From positions 1 through 30,301 of the IMG/VR virus record IMGVR_UViG_3300025872_000209: a stretch of 30,301 nt of DNA. The stretch is one strand, 5' to 3'. Source of the DNA: a virus. Below are positions 11,263 through 18,405 of the stretch, piece by piece. Each line of letters begins with the position of its first letter. Within the stretch, counting starts at the first letter, position 1. The notes below the pieces were generated by a model. It was given only the letters and a program-made list of their open reading frames with translations, made no database searches and was not told where the DNA came from. The translations under genes and the position numbers were made by a program.

Positions 11263-11437
11263 TTGAAGGCTCCGGGAAATCAAACCAAGCATCAAGTTCC
11301 GCCCAGATACATTGGTAGATTTGAGTATGAATCTCGTCTTGGGTAGGGGTGCTTGTATGCTTGTGTGCACGTTGCCAGCCTAGTTGAATGCCGGTTTCAA
11401 TGCACTGGTCAAGAAGGGGTACAATTTTAGGGGTCAT
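11255..11437 (-). CDS. hypothetical protein (60 aa)
   Basis: MTPKIVPLLDQCIETGIQLG... then WAELDAWFDFPEPSND, largely helical and acidic. TAATG overlap with the gene above it. Function unknown. Confidence 0.6.
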   Translation of the reverse strand: MTPKIVPLLDQCIETGIQLGWQRAHKHTSTPTQDEIHTQIYQCIWAELDAWFDFPEPSND

Positions 11438-11631
11438 TATGCGCTCACATCAAAGTTAGGTGGATAAACAATTTGGTACAGTTGGTCATAGGCCTTACCA
11501 ATCTGGCCACTCTCCATGAGTTGGAGAACTTGCTCCAGCTCGTGTAGTTGAACTGTGTAGATGGCTTGGGAGATTTCGGTTCGCCACAGGTTGGTGTCGA
11601 AGTTGGGCTTTTTATACTTATCATCCCACAT
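11437..11631 (-). CDS. hypothetical protein (64 aa)
   Basis: MWDDKYKKPNFDTNLWRTEI then YTVQLHELEQVLQLMESGQI, a likely amphipathic helix pair. GGAG ribosome site 10 bases before the ATG, inside the preceding gene. Function unknown. Confidence 0.6.
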   Translation of the reverse strand: MWDDKYKKPNFDTNLWRTEISQAIYTVQLHELEQVLQLMESGQIGKAYDQLYQIVYPPNFDVSA

Positions 11632-11902
11632 AGTGGTATCGCTCCAGAATAGTACGGATACAATCGCTGATGGTATTTAGTTCTGTAGTAGCTTGTGGCT
11701 CTTGTAGGTGTTGCATAGGTAAGAGGGCCAGTTGGGTAGCACAGTCACGAGCTGTAAGTTGTACTAGGTGTTTAACACACTCTTGCTGGTACTGGTCTAG
11801 CTCATCCCAACCACCTTGGGCAATTAATCCGCTGTTGTAGAGTAAGTCTTCAAAGGGATGGTGTGGAAAGTCGATAGGATTTGTGGTGTTTGTCTGGTGC
11901 AT
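11621..11902 (-). CDS. hypothetical protein (93 aa)
   Basis: Start chosen at 11902 (MHQTNTTNPIDFPHHPFEDL) because GAGG lies 7 bases upstream; the longer frame to 11953 lacks a site. Mostly helical (WDELDQYQQECVKHLVQLTA). It overlaps the upstream gene by 53 bases, long for this chain, so the start is uncertain. Confidence 0.55.
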   Translation of the reverse strand: MHQTNTTNPIDFPHHPFEDLLYNSGLIAQGGWDELDQYQQECVKHLVQLTARDCATQLALLPMQHLQEPQATTELNTISDCIRTILERYHYVG

Positions 11903-12071
11903 CGTTTGCCTCGTCATCAGGAATCTGTTCGCCATGGGGTCCAATAATATCAAATCGTTTACCGCACTGCTTACACCACCACCATGACCAGCCTAGGCCG
12001 TTGTAGTGGAACAATTTATATCCAGTGTGGTTGTTGGGTGGACATGGAGTTCTGTCTAAGTTTAGTTTCAT
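11850..12071 (-). CDS. hypothetical protein with one CxxC (73 aa)
   Basis: MKLNLDRTPCPPNNHTGYKL, then WWWCKQCGKRFDIIG and a polar tail. The C-P...CKQC pattern could be a zinc ribbon of the kind small phage proteins often carry. ATGA overlap with the 12068 gene. Confidence 0.6.
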   Translation of the reverse strand: MKLNLDRTPCPPNNHTGYKLFHYNGLGWSWWWCKQCGKRFDIIGPHGEQIPDDEANDAPDKHHKSYRLSTPSL

Positions 12072-12379
12072 TTGTCAACTCCAAACTGGTCTTTAAGGAG
12101 TTTAGCTAAAGTCCAACCTCTAATATCCGGATTACGAGCAGCTATACTAGCACATTCCAGAATAATCAACTCGGCGAACTTTTCTGAATAGTAATCAACC
12201 CACCTATTCATATCTTTTTCAAAATAATCGGTATTCAAGTTGGTTGTGATAGCGGCCTCAATAGCAAGTTCTCGAATCAATAGGTTCATTTGGGGTTTTA
12301 CCTCAACCGGACCACACACGTGTGCATAGTCCCATGTAGGATCAAATTGACCACATTTGTGGCATTGTATAAGCTGCAT
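12068..12379 (-). CDS. zinc-finger plus helical phage protein (103 aa)
   Basis: N-terminal QCHKCGQ...AHVCG supplies three Cys and one His of a small zinc site (residues 5-22). The rest (MNLLIRELAIEAAITTN... FAELIILECASIAARN) matches a widespread phage module with the RELA...FAELIxxECA pattern, of unknown function; here the two are fused. AAGGAG ribosome site. Confidence 0.7.
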   Translation of the reverse strand: MQLIQCHKCGQFDPTWDYAHVCGPVEVKPQMNLLIRELAIEAAITTNLNTDYFEKDMNRWVDYYSEKFAELIILECASIAARNPDIRGWTLAKLLKDQFGVDK

Positions 12380-12381
12380 AC

Positions 12382-12576
12382 CTACTCCTTGTAGTGTGCA
12401 AGTATGTTAAGTGCCTCTAGCTGACCCCAAGTCAAGGCAAACCTCTGCCCGTCCAGCTCGCAGTCAAATCCCTCGCCATTCTGCCACTCGACAAGGTATA
12501 ACTGCTTGTTCTCACTTAGATAGCAGTACTTATCTAGGTCTAGTTCACGTGCATTAACTTGGTAGATTTTAATCAC
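12382..12576 (-). CDS. hypothetical protein (64 aa)
   Basis: Begins at GTG 12576 (VIKIYQVNARELDLDKYCYL), with GAGG about 10 bases upstream and an 8-base overlap with the previous stop; the TTG at 12591 is the alternative. Compact beta-rich sequence (YLVEWQNGEGFDCELDGQRF). Function unknown. Confidence 0.6.
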   Translation of the reverse strand: MIKIYQVNARELDLDKYCYLSENKQLYLVEWQNGEGFDCELDGQRFALTWGQLEALNILAHYKE

Positions 12577-12790
12577 AGAAATATGCCTCAAATTGGTGTT
12601 TGTGTATTAGACATTTAAACCACACAGTATGTTCGTAGACATTGGTCCACTCACGAATGTGCCACTGGTGTTGTGGAACATTGGCCCGTAGCCAATGTTT
12701 TACTTTCCACAGTAAATCGCTGTGAAATGGAGCTTGATACGCTTGGGGAATCCACCTCTGCTTATAACTCCACTGTTCTTGCGGCGTCAT
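12569..12790 (-). CDS. hypothetical protein (73 aa)
   Basis: MTPQEQWSYKQRWIPQAYQA...; AAGGAC ribosome site before 12790 and promoter at 12819-12847, which rule out the longer frame to 12850. Trp- and His-rich. First gene of its transcription unit after the TerC terminator. Confidence 0.65.
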   Translation of the reverse strand: MTPQEQWSYKQRWIPQAYQAPFHSDLLWKVKHWLRANVPQHQWHIREWTNVYEHTVWFKCLIHKHQFEAYFCD

Positions 12791-12818
12791 GGTTTGTCCT
12801 TTTCTCAAATTATATAAT

Positions 12819-12847
12819 ATTATAGCACAAACAAAAAGGGCATTCAA
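12819..12847 (-). promoter_or_regulatory. promoter of 12790-11068 chain
   Basis: Minus strand TTGAAT, 17 bp, TATAATATTATATAAT; a second TATAAT (12809-12814) follows immediately. Confidence 0.65.
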
Positions 12848-12874
12848 CACAAAAATAATTGTGGTGAATGCCCC
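12830..12874 (-). terminator. terminator after TerC gene
   Basis: On the minus strand GGGGCATTCA ... TGAATGCCC followed by TTTTTGTTTGT. It overlaps the next promoter. Confidence 0.8.
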
Positions 12875-12882
12875 GGTGGTGT

Positions 12883-13536
12883 TTATGATTTAATTTTTTG
12901 CCTGTAGTACTGAGTACAGGCTAGTTGTACAGCAACTAAGACGGGTAGTACCATAACTACCCAACGATCAAGTGCCTGCAGCCAGTTGGCTAGAATCGGC
13001 TCATCAAGGATCATTTTAGTGGCTACTAGGTAGAGAACACCAGCTCCCCAGTATACCAGCCACGGTCTGCGTTCTAGCTGGACCTGAATCCAAGTGGCTC
13101 CCCACACAATAATAGGTACACTAATTAGGAGACCTAGGATAATAAGTAGCCAACTGCCACCACTTGCCCCCGCAATAGCTAGGCTGTTATCTAGGCCCAT
13201 AGTAAAGTCGGCCAGTACAATGGTAGTGATGGCTCCGAACAGTGTAGTTTTACCCTCAACTGCAGCACTCTCTTGATGTTGGCCTAGCCGCCAAGCAATC
13301 CACACCAGTGCAAGTCCGCCTACCAGCCGTAATCCTGGAATTAACAGCAGCCATGCTAGGATAACCACACAGACGAATCGAGCTACCACCGCTCCTACTG
13401 TACCCCACAGAATAGCCCTACGCTTTAGGTCTGGCGGTAGGTTACGACTAGCTAGTGCAATTACTAGTGCGTTTTCACCGCCTAGTACAATGTCGATAAG
13501 GATAATGGTGACTAGTGCTAAGAGGAATTCCATCAT
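12883..13536 (-). CDS. TerC/Alx-family membrane protein, probable metal exporter
   Basis: 217 residues with seven or so membrane helices. Two internally related signature stretches: LIDIVLGGENALVIALAS (D15, E21, N22) and VLADFTMGLDNSLAIAGAS (D110, D116, N117), the polar metal-site pairs of the TerC fold. Bacterial members (Alx, MntP-like TerC exporters) export manganese and are linked to tellurite resistance; length fits the short YjbE-type. Start at ATG-ATG overlapping the upstream stop. A host-derived accessory gene in a phage operon; native role here unknown. Confidence 0.88.
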   Translation of the reverse strand: MMEFLLALVTIILIDIVLGGENALVIALASRNLPPDLKRRAILWGTVGAVVARFVCVVILAWLLLIPGLRLVGGLALVWIAWRLGQHQESAAVEGKTTLFGAITTIVLADFTMGLDNSLAIAGASGGSWLLIILGLLISVPIIVWGATWIQVQLERRPWLVYWGAGVLYLVATKMILDEPILANWLQALDRWVVMVLPVLVAVQLACTQYYRQKIKS

Positions 13537-13868
13537 AGCTGAATCCAGTCAATATCATCTTTGTACCAAACACACTCTAGTCCATCATACTCATGAATAA
13601 AAAACTTGCGATGCCGATCGGTCCAGCAGACTTCAAGTTCTTGTATATCTTTTATGCTAACATTATTAAGAAGTACAGTACCCTCTTGATCAGCAATCTC
13701 CTTAGCCAGGTCCAGTGCTAGTTCCAGCTCTCCATCATCAATGGCCCTGCATAGTTCAGGGTCAACACACAGCCTCCAAATCCAGTGGTAGGTAAACCAG
13801 CCGGTACCATATCCTCGGGTGATTAGGACTCCAACCTGCCCATGTTCGTTAGTATAGTAATTACCCAC
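13533..13868 (-). CDS. hypothetical protein (111 aa)
   Basis: Starts at GTG 13868 with AGGAG ten bases upstream, overlapping the preceding gene by 8 bases. GYGTGWFTYHWIWRLCVDPE, then an acidic helix DDGELELALDLAKEIADQEG and KFFIHEYDGLECVWYKDDID. I recall similar unannotated phage proteins but no function. Confidence 0.7.
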   Translation of the reverse strand: MGNYYTNEHGQVGVLITRGYGTGWFTYHWIWRLCVDPELCRAIDDGELELALDLAKEIADQEGTVLLNNVSIKDIQELEVCWTDRHRKFFIHEYDGLECVWYKDDIDWIQL

Positions 13869-14100
13869 GATATACCCACTCCTTTACCCTAAGCCGGGCT
13901 GTGTCAACAGCCTCTGCACACTGAGGCAGCGGCCCCCCGTAGCTGTTGGCAAGTATTTGGTCAACCTGTTCTACCAGTTGGTTAACAAACCATTCTACTG
14001 GGCTCATATTAATTGGGGCCGCTAGTTGAGATTTAACCCACAGGTCCCAAACATCTTCACTTATATGCTGAAGTTGATTGCTCACTGCAATGCCATCCAT
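13861..14100 (-). CDS. hypothetical protein (79 aa)
   Basis: MDGIAVSNQLQHISEDVWDL... AQCAEAVDTARLRVKEWVYRG-like C-terminus. No good ribosome site; GTG at 14085 is an alternative start and would shorten the overlap with the membrane-protein gene above. Function unknown. Confidence 0.55.
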   Translation of the reverse strand: MDGIAVSNQLQHISEDVWDLWVKSQLAAPINMSPVEWFVNQLVEQVDQILANSYGGPLPQCAEAVDTARLRVKEWVYRG

Positions 14101-14251
14101 GTTGAGTTTTGATTACTACACCGCCCCGCTTAAAGCAGTCTTGGTGTGGGTCTAGGTGGTATTTAATAGTATTGGCTACATAGGCTAGTGTAACCAGCAC
14201 AAACATACCTATTAGTGTCCAGTGTAATATGGTTTTATTTTCTTGGTTCAT
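14057..14251 (-). CDS. single-pass membrane protein (64 aa)
   Basis: Short polar N-terminus, one membrane helix (residues about 8-28, ILHWTLIGMFVLVTLAYVAN), then a tail with DCFKRGG and WHCSEQS. ATGA overlap with the 14248 gene. Resembles small phage inner-membrane proteins; function unknown. Confidence 0.65.
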   Translation of the reverse strand: MNQENKTILHWTLIGMFVLVTLAYVANTIKYHLDPHQDCFKRGGVVIKTQHGWHCSEQSTSAYK

Positions 14252-14469
14252 ACTACTACATCCATGTTGTGATACTTGCCAAGACCCTTGAGCAGTTCGG
14301 GATTAATAATAGGCTGATAAGCACCTTTAGCAAGGGGAACTACGCAGTGTGTTTGTTGGCGTGCTCGTTTTTCGCCACACACTAAACACAGCTTACTAAT
14401 CTTGAGATACCGTTCGCGCGGCACATCATCTTGACACTGTGGATTAACGCAGAAAAACATTGTAGTCAT
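14248..14469 (-). CDS. zinc-ribbon protein (73 aa)
   Basis: FFCVNPQCQDDVPRERYLKI then KLCLVCGEKRARQQTHC: two CxxC/CxxxxC knuckles of a small zinc ribbon. ATG at 14469 is close to AAGG; the ATG at 14460 is better spaced and may be the real start. Own promoter at 14497-14525. Confidence 0.65.
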   Translation of the reverse strand: MTTMFFCVNPQCQDDVPRERYLKISKLCLVCGEKRARQQTHCVVPLAKGAYQPIINPELLKGLGKYHNMDVVV

Positions 14470-14496
14470 TGCCTTTTTTAATTTTGCAAAGAATAT

Positions 14497-14525
14497 ATTA
14501 TACAGGGTTAGTCACACACAATCAA
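14497..14525 (-). promoter_or_regulatory. internal promoter for 14469-12883 genes
   Basis: Minus strand TTGATT (14520-14525), 17 bp, TATAATATATTC. Overlaps the end of the 14522 gene by four bases. Confidence 0.7.
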
Positions 14526-14728
14526 GTGCGAATTCCTAAGGTTTGTTCAATCAAGAGTTTGCCATCATCTGGGTTTAGGAATCGGCCTAGTGGCTTACCC
14601 TCAGCTGTAGCAATCCAGTCCACACTGTGCACACCAGGTCGCATTACCTGTGCTTGAATACGATTCATAGTGTCTACGAGAATCCAAGTGTTGCCGAGCA
14701 GGATCTTCCAAGTAAGTTTTTCGTTCAT
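14522..14728 (-). CDS. hypothetical protein (68 aa)
   Basis: MNEKLTWKILLGNTWILVDTMNRI..., ending LLIEQTLGIRT; looks like a small beta-sheet domain (WIATAEGKPLGRFLNPDDG). ATGA overlap with the 14725 gene. Function unknown. Confidence 0.6.
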   Translation of the reverse strand: MNEKLTWKILLGNTWILVDTMNRIQAQVMRPGVHSVDWIATAEGKPLGRFLNPDDGKLLIEQTLGIRT

Positions 14729-14952
14729 AGTTTATTAATAATATATTGTTTGGCTAAGTCTTTGGTTTGAAAAAGTTCTAGTACAGGGTCAAAAGTACCG
14801 TCTGTTTTTGTAAATTTTACCCTAAACTGCATATCTTGTGTAACTTCAATAATTGCTACACTTTTATTAGTAGTTTTATTTATAGCCAGCTCTGGCTGTT
14901 TGTTGGTTTGCCCAATTAAAACAGGCACCCAAATTATATCATCATTAGTCAT
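14725..14952 (-). CDS. hypothetical protein (75 aa)
   Basis: MTNDDIIWVPVLIGQTNKQP..., a beta-rich Lys/Thr-rich sequence ending AKQYIINKL. Overlaps the upstream stop by 8 bases. Function unknown. Confidence 0.6.
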   Translation of the reverse strand: MTNDDIIWVPVLIGQTNKQPELAINKTTNKSVAIIEVTQDMQFRVKFTKTDGTFDPVLELFQTKDLAKQYIINKL

Positions 14953-15313
14953 TTCGATTCATTGCCTTTTTAAGCATATAAACAAGATTATTAATGGTTT
15001 GCTTGTAGTTATTAATACTAGCACGTTGACCTGGTAACCAATCGGGTCTAAGTGTAAGTGCTAGCTCGTCGTCTTGGGTAACAATAATAGGCTTTTGTGA
15101 GCCATCCGACCATCGCAGCCTGTAGCACTCTAGGACCACAGTTTTGGGTTGGTGTGGGGTAGTGGGGTCTGCATCTGTCATCCACTGGGTAGTTGGGGGT
15201 TCTTGTACCGCTACACGTACCCTGCCCTGCTTTTCCATTTGTTCGATTAACCATGTGGGCAAGTCAAGGATTGTGATAGGCTCAAAGTCCCGGGTGTAAA
15301 GTACTATGTTCAC
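14945..15313 (-). CDS. conserved-type phage hypothetical protein (122 aa)
   Basis: Starts at the second of two adjacent GTGs (15313), giving a 4-base GTGA overlap with the upstream stop and AGGAG at correct spacing. VNIVLYTRDFEPITILDLPT, then RVRVAVQEPPTT and VVLECYRLRWSDGSQKPIIV. The pattern recalls small phage proteins found beside the 15310 gene type; function unknown. Confidence 0.65.
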   Translation of the reverse strand: MNIVLYTRDFEPITILDLPTWLIEQMEKQGRVRVAVQEPPTTQWMTDADPTTPHQPKTVVLECYRLRWSDGSQKPIIVTQDDELALTLRPDWLPGQRASINNYKQTINNLVYMLKKAMNRND

Positions 15314-16089
15314 CACAATCTCCTGTAGATGTCAATTACCCGGTGTAGCTGTTGTTTATCTTCAATTAGGTAGGCTACCTCTAGCCGGGTAAGCTTAGCA
15401 AGCATATGATCAACTCGAGCACGAGTAGCCTCGTCATAATCTTTATTTAGGATACCTAGACGCTTTTGACTTGCGGTCCACTCGGTCCAGCCAGTAACCT
15501 CGTAGGGATCAGGCCGGTTGGGGCGGGCTTCGGTCCACCATAGGTAGAGCTCTTTAAGCTCACGAGCGGCATGAGACTGATCTGGGCTTTCGTCCCCTAA
15601 AGCGATCTCCCAGTCTAGGTAGTCCAAGCCTGCTTGTGGACACCGCCAGCCACGAATGTGTGGCCACTTAAACATCCACCAAGAAGTATTATATTTAGTA
15701 CGACTTTCAACATCCCAGCGTACTTGATCTAGTGCTTTATCAATCTCCACAAAGTCGACCAGCTCACTCATTATGCAGGGCAGGAGGCGATCACAGAAAT
15801 CCCAGCCCGTTCCGGGTTTAATGTGTTCTTTGTGTGCTCGAAGCACATGGGCGGGTCTCTGCCAGCGAGTATACACCCAGTATACTAGGGCATCAATTTT
15901 TTCCGGAATCCAGTAAACTATGTCTTGTAGCTTTTGTAAACCAGTTTCAGCAATCCAGTAACGGATGGGATGTTTATGTTTAGCCCCTTCGTGCCATTGA
16001 TCCCAAGCATCCCACTCTAGGGCTGTTGGTTTAGCAATACCACGAATTCGATCTGCTAGTGGTGTACAAGACCAGTGTTCGGATCTCAT
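15310..16089 (-). CDS. conserved large-phage protein of unknown function (259 aa)
   Basis: Start taken at 16089 (MRSEHWSCTPLADRIRG) because GGAG precedes this ATG; the upstream ATG at 16101 has no site. Features: WDAWDQWHEGAKHKHPIRYWIAE (residues ~30-50), IKPGTGWDFCDRLLPCIMSEL, WRCPQAGLDYLDWE, LYLWWTEARPNRPDPYEVTGW. I recognise this set from uncharacterised proteins of T4-like and other large phages. ATGA overlap with the small membrane protein before it. Confidence 0.78.
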   Translation of the reverse strand: MRSEHWSCTPLADRIRGIAKPTALEWDAWDQWHEGAKHKHPIRYWIAETGLQKLQDIVYWIPEKIDALVYWVYTRWQRPAHVLRAHKEHIKPGTGWDFCDRLLPCIMSELVDFVEIDKALDQVRWDVESRTKYNTSWWMFKWPHIRGWRCPQAGLDYLDWEIALGDESPDQSHAARELKELYLWWTEARPNRPDPYEVTGWTEWTASQKRLGILNKDYDEATRARVDHMLAKLTRLEVAYLIEDKQQLHRVIDIYRRLW

Positions 16090-16286
16090 GCTCGGCTCCA
16101 AGTGTGCGCAATCTTAACAAAAACACCAGCAATGCACAACAACCAAGCTCCCGTAAACTTTTGTGAATCCCAGCTTAGGATAACGGTATGGTCTAGCATA
16201 ATTAGTGTCCACAGGTCAATAATACCTACTAGCATGGGTAAGAAAAACAAAAACGCTATTAAATTAAATATGATATTCTTTACCAC
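16086..16286 (-). CDS. small membrane protein (66 aa), GTG start
   Basis: AGGAGAAGCAAA places the start at GTG 16284-16286, overlapping the thyX stop by 7 bases; a longer frame to 16400 lies inside thyX. VKNIIFNLIAFLFFLPMLVG and WLLCIAGVFVKIAHTW form two membrane helices. Function unknown. Confidence 0.65.
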   Translation of the reverse strand: MVKNIIFNLIAFLFFLPMLVGIIDLWTLIMLDHTVILSWDSQKFTGAWLLCIAGVFVKIAHTWSRA

Positions 16287-17179
16287 TTTGCTTCTCCTGG
16301 AATAAGTTTGCGGTACTGAACCCAACCGCAGAAGTTGCCACTCCACAGCTGACCATATCGATCCTGATGTGATACACCAATACGTTCTAGGGTATCCCAT
16401 TGCGTAATAGGAGTAGCCTGATGTTCAACTGGACTAGCGTGTGCTGGTTTTGATTCTACTAGCTGATCGTAGATTCTGATAGCTTTTTCTAGCGAAGTAT
16501 CCTGCTTGCGATAACTTACTTGTGCACAACAACTAGCACTAATCTTGATAGCATCGGCCAGTTTGATCTCTAGGCCTGTTTGCTCGTCAATAAACATTTG
16601 AGTATGATTAGCTGCTCGACCTGATTTAACGTAAGGTAGGTGCCATTCTTCTGGCTGTAGTGCTTGTGGCTGTGATTGATTGTATAGTGTGTGCATTTGA
16701 TGGGCAAGTTCCTTAAACTCAGGCTGTGCCATCTCATGGTCTCGTAGCCAAAAGAAGTTTTCCCATTCTGTGGCAGTTACTACAGTTTTAACAATCTGAA
16801 ACGGCTCTGTAAGCCGGTTAGTAATCTGCTTGTGCACATCAAAATCTGCTAGTAACCTACTGTAGCGAATTGCGCTATCTCGGGCTTCCATCCAAGTTAG
16901 CTTAGCATAGTTTTGCATATCTGGCAGTATTTCTTGGTCTGCTTGCATACCTGCTTTATTCTGACCCCAAACCACAGGAACCGCAGTATTTTCACGAATA
17001 TGTTCGTGCATTTTTTGCACAGGAATTGCTCGCGAACTAGCCGTGTTACGCGACAGCATACGGTGAGTGTTAAACTCGGCTAGGATGAATCTGGGATACT
17101 CAATTTCAAATGTAGTAATTCTGGACTTAGTGGGAGTATATACACTGTCCTTGATAATAGTAGCTTTTATATTGCTCAT
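16280..17179 (-). CDS. thyX: flavin-dependent thymidylate synthase-like protein
   Basis: 299 residues. The ThyX signature region is RFILAEFNTHRMLSRNTASSR (H39-R40 then S43-R44-N45 and S48-R50), where classic ThyX has RHR-x7-S. Supporting segments: WENFFWLRDHEMAQPEFKEL and SCCAQVSYRKQD. It would methylate dUMP to dTMP with FADH2 and methylenetetrahydrofolate, supplying phage DNA synthesis. The C-terminal extension (KPAHASPVEHQATPI, LWSGNFCGWVQYRK) matches the long phage-type variant. The first Arg of RHR is replaced by Thr; I believe this is seen in phage homologues, but activity is not certain. Confidence 0.85.
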   Translation of the reverse strand: MSNIKATIIKDSVYTPTKSRITTFEIEYPRFILAEFNTHRMLSRNTASSRAIPVQKMHEHIRENTAVPVVWGQNKAGMQADQEILPDMQNYAKLTWMEARDSAIRYSRLLADFDVHKQITNRLTEPFQIVKTVVTATEWENFFWLRDHEMAQPEFKELAHQMHTLYNQSQPQALQPEEWHLPYVKSGRAANHTQMFIDEQTGLEIKLADAIKISASCCAQVSYRKQDTSLEKAIRIYDQLVESKPAHASPVEHQATPITQWDTLERIGVSHQDRYGQLWSGNFCGWVQYRKLIPGEAKW

Positions 17180-17180
17180 T

Positions 17181-17606
17181 TTAGTGGTAAAATGTGTGCC
17201 GACCTATTGTAGCCAGCTTTTTATGTCGCCAAAGTGGGCGAACTGTGTGATTGTGAAAGTATAGTGCAGGAAAGTGCCGGGCATACTCATGTGCAAACTC
17301 TTGTGCAATAAGTGCTACTAGGATGCTGTCATTCCAAGCTATGGTATCAGTTATCCTAAGATGCTTGTTACCCGTCCAGTGAAATTGCCCCGGCTGATAA
17401 ACTACTTTACAAATAGTTTTAGGAAACTGCCAGTGTTTAGTACGGTTTATAGTAGTTATTGCTACTGCCATCTTACCGTTCCAAGGTTCACCACGGGCTT
17501 CGTGATAAATATTACGGGCCAAGCATTGTGTTTCTGGATCGGCTTGCTTTGCCACAGCACTGGAAATTAGCACTGCGCCACACAACACAACAAAAAACTT
17601 TTTCAT
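17181..17606 (-). CDS. SleB-type cell wall hydrolase with signal peptide (endolysin candidate)
   Basis: 141 residues. Sec-type signal MKKFFVVLCGAVLISSAVA (residues 1-19), then the Hydrolase_2/SleB domain: CLARNIYHEARGEP (likely catalytic E36), GKMAVAITTINRTKHW, TICKVVYQPGQFHW, and ALYFHNHTVRPLWRHKK. The family cleaves peptidoglycan glycan strands. A secreted lysin would reach the periplasm without a dedicated holin; no holin is obvious, although two small membrane proteins (16286, 14251) are candidates. AGGGGG ribosome site. Located just upstream of thyX in the same chain. Confidence 0.85.
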   Translation of the reverse strand: MKKFFVVLCGAVLISSAVAKQADPETQCLARNIYHEARGEPWNGKMAVAITTINRTKHWQFPKTICKVVYQPGQFHWTGNKHLRITDTIAWNDSILVALIAQEFAHEYARHFPALYFHNHTVRPLWRHKKLATIGRHTFYH

Positions 17607-17645
17607 TTGAGCCCCCTGGGTGGATTGCTCAAATCACACACTAGT

Positions 17646-17792
17646 TTAGTCTACAATTTGCCATACTTGCCAGTTCTTTCGTTGGATTCGGTTGAGATCG
17701 ATTTGATTTTTGTAACAATGCAGCCACGCGTCCAGATAGAATAAGAATTCATTAGCTAGAAGCGGTACTTTATCCATTTTTACGATTTGCAT
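17646..17792 (-). CDS. small hypothetical protein (48 aa)
   Basis: MQIVKMDKVPLLANEFLFYL then HCYKNQIDLNRIQRKNWQVW. First frame after the promoter at 17857-17885; no clear ribosome site, and the Met at residue 6 is an alternative start. Small aromatic and charged protein of unknown role. Confidence 0.5.
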   Translation of the reverse strand: MQIVKMDKVPLLANEFLFYLDAWLHCYKNQIDLNRIQRKNWQVWQIVD

Positions 17793-17856
17793 TTTTGGTG
17801 TGATTTGGTAAAGGTTTATGATAGTTCTAGTCTATCAGGCGACGACTAGATTATAT

Positions 17857-17885
17857 ATTATACTCTATCAACAAAAATAAATCAA
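17857..17885 (-). promoter_or_regulatory. promoter of the lysin-thyX minus-strand chain
   Basis: Minus strand TTGATT (17880-17885), 17 bp, TATAATATATAATC. Leader carries a TGATAG/CTATCA hairpin (17817-17836). Divergent from the promoter at 17931. Confidence 0.75.
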
Positions 17886-17930
17886 GTCCGAAATATAACC
17901 AGGTCCTGGGCAGGCAACAAAAATTTTGTG

Positions 17931-17960
17931 TTGCACAAGGTTCTGCTAGAGTGCTATAAT
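17931..17960 (+). promoter_or_regulatory. promoter for 17985
   Basis: TTGCAC, 18 bp, TATAAT followed by a GGAGG ribosome site. Confidence 0.65.
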
Positions 17961-17984
17961 TATAAAAATTGTGGAGGATTTATC

Positions 17985-18167
17985 ATGGCAACGGATTACA
18001 CTAAAAATCTAGAACAGGTTATTAGGCAGGAACTACTTCCCACATATCTAAAGTATAACAGGGAACACACCATAGAAACAAGTCCAAAAGTAAATGAACT
18101 TATAGAAACCCTAAATATTCGCCGTGAGCAACAAATTCCGGCTTTATTTAAACCACCAAAAAAGTAG
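17985..18167 (+). CDS. hypothetical protein (60 aa)
   Basis: MATDYTKNLEQVIRQELLPTYLKYNREHTI... ending ALFKPPKK. Strong GGAGG site 9 bases before the ATG. Helical and charged; likely phage-specific. Confidence 0.75.
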   Translation: MATDYTKNLEQVIRQELLPTYLKYNREHTIETSPKVNELIETLNIRREQQIPALFKPPKK

Positions 18168-18169
18168 CG

Positions 18170-18198
18170 TTGACATAGTCTTCCACAAATGCTATAAT
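18170..18198 (+). promoter_or_regulatory. consensus promoter
   Basis: TTGACA, 17-bp spacer, TATAATATTA: a full match. Expected start about 18205, 200 bases before the next gene. Confidence 0.85.
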
Positions 18199-18204
18199 AT
18201 TACT

Positions 18205-18384
18205 TTGCGTGGTGTTCTAGGATTTGACCACGAACTGCTAGTTGCAAGAAACAACTCAAATGCCTTAATCCACTATATAATTTGGGCCGTACACGGCTCA
18301 AAGGTACAAGTTGGATGCTACACTATAAGTCCTGTGTACAGGTAAGTGTGTTCCCGCGGCCAAGTTCTCCTACGAGACTTGGCC
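18205..18384 (+). ncRNA. structured leader or small RNA before the dNTP diphosphohydrolase gene
   Basis: No convincing frame. Stems: CGTGGT/ACCACG (18209-18231), AGTTG/CAACT (18239-18258), GCCG/CGGC (18286-18297), CCTGT/ACAGG (18332-18343) and the strong GCGGCCAAGT/ACTTGGCCGC (18356-18386) followed by CTTTGTCT, which is terminator-like. Either a ~180-nt RNA or an attenuator leader for the gene at 18406. Confidence 0.6.
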
Positions 18385-18405
18385 GCCTTTGTCTATACTA
18401 TAATC

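Noticed and set aside
16075-16305. Plus-strand frame opposite the small membrane protein and thyX end
   Set aside because: It is the complement of well-supported minus-strand genes with overlapping stops and a strong ribosome site.
18124-18345. 73-residue frame across the 18170 promoter
   Set aside because: It starts within the previous gene, crosses promoter and leader stems and has no ribosome site.
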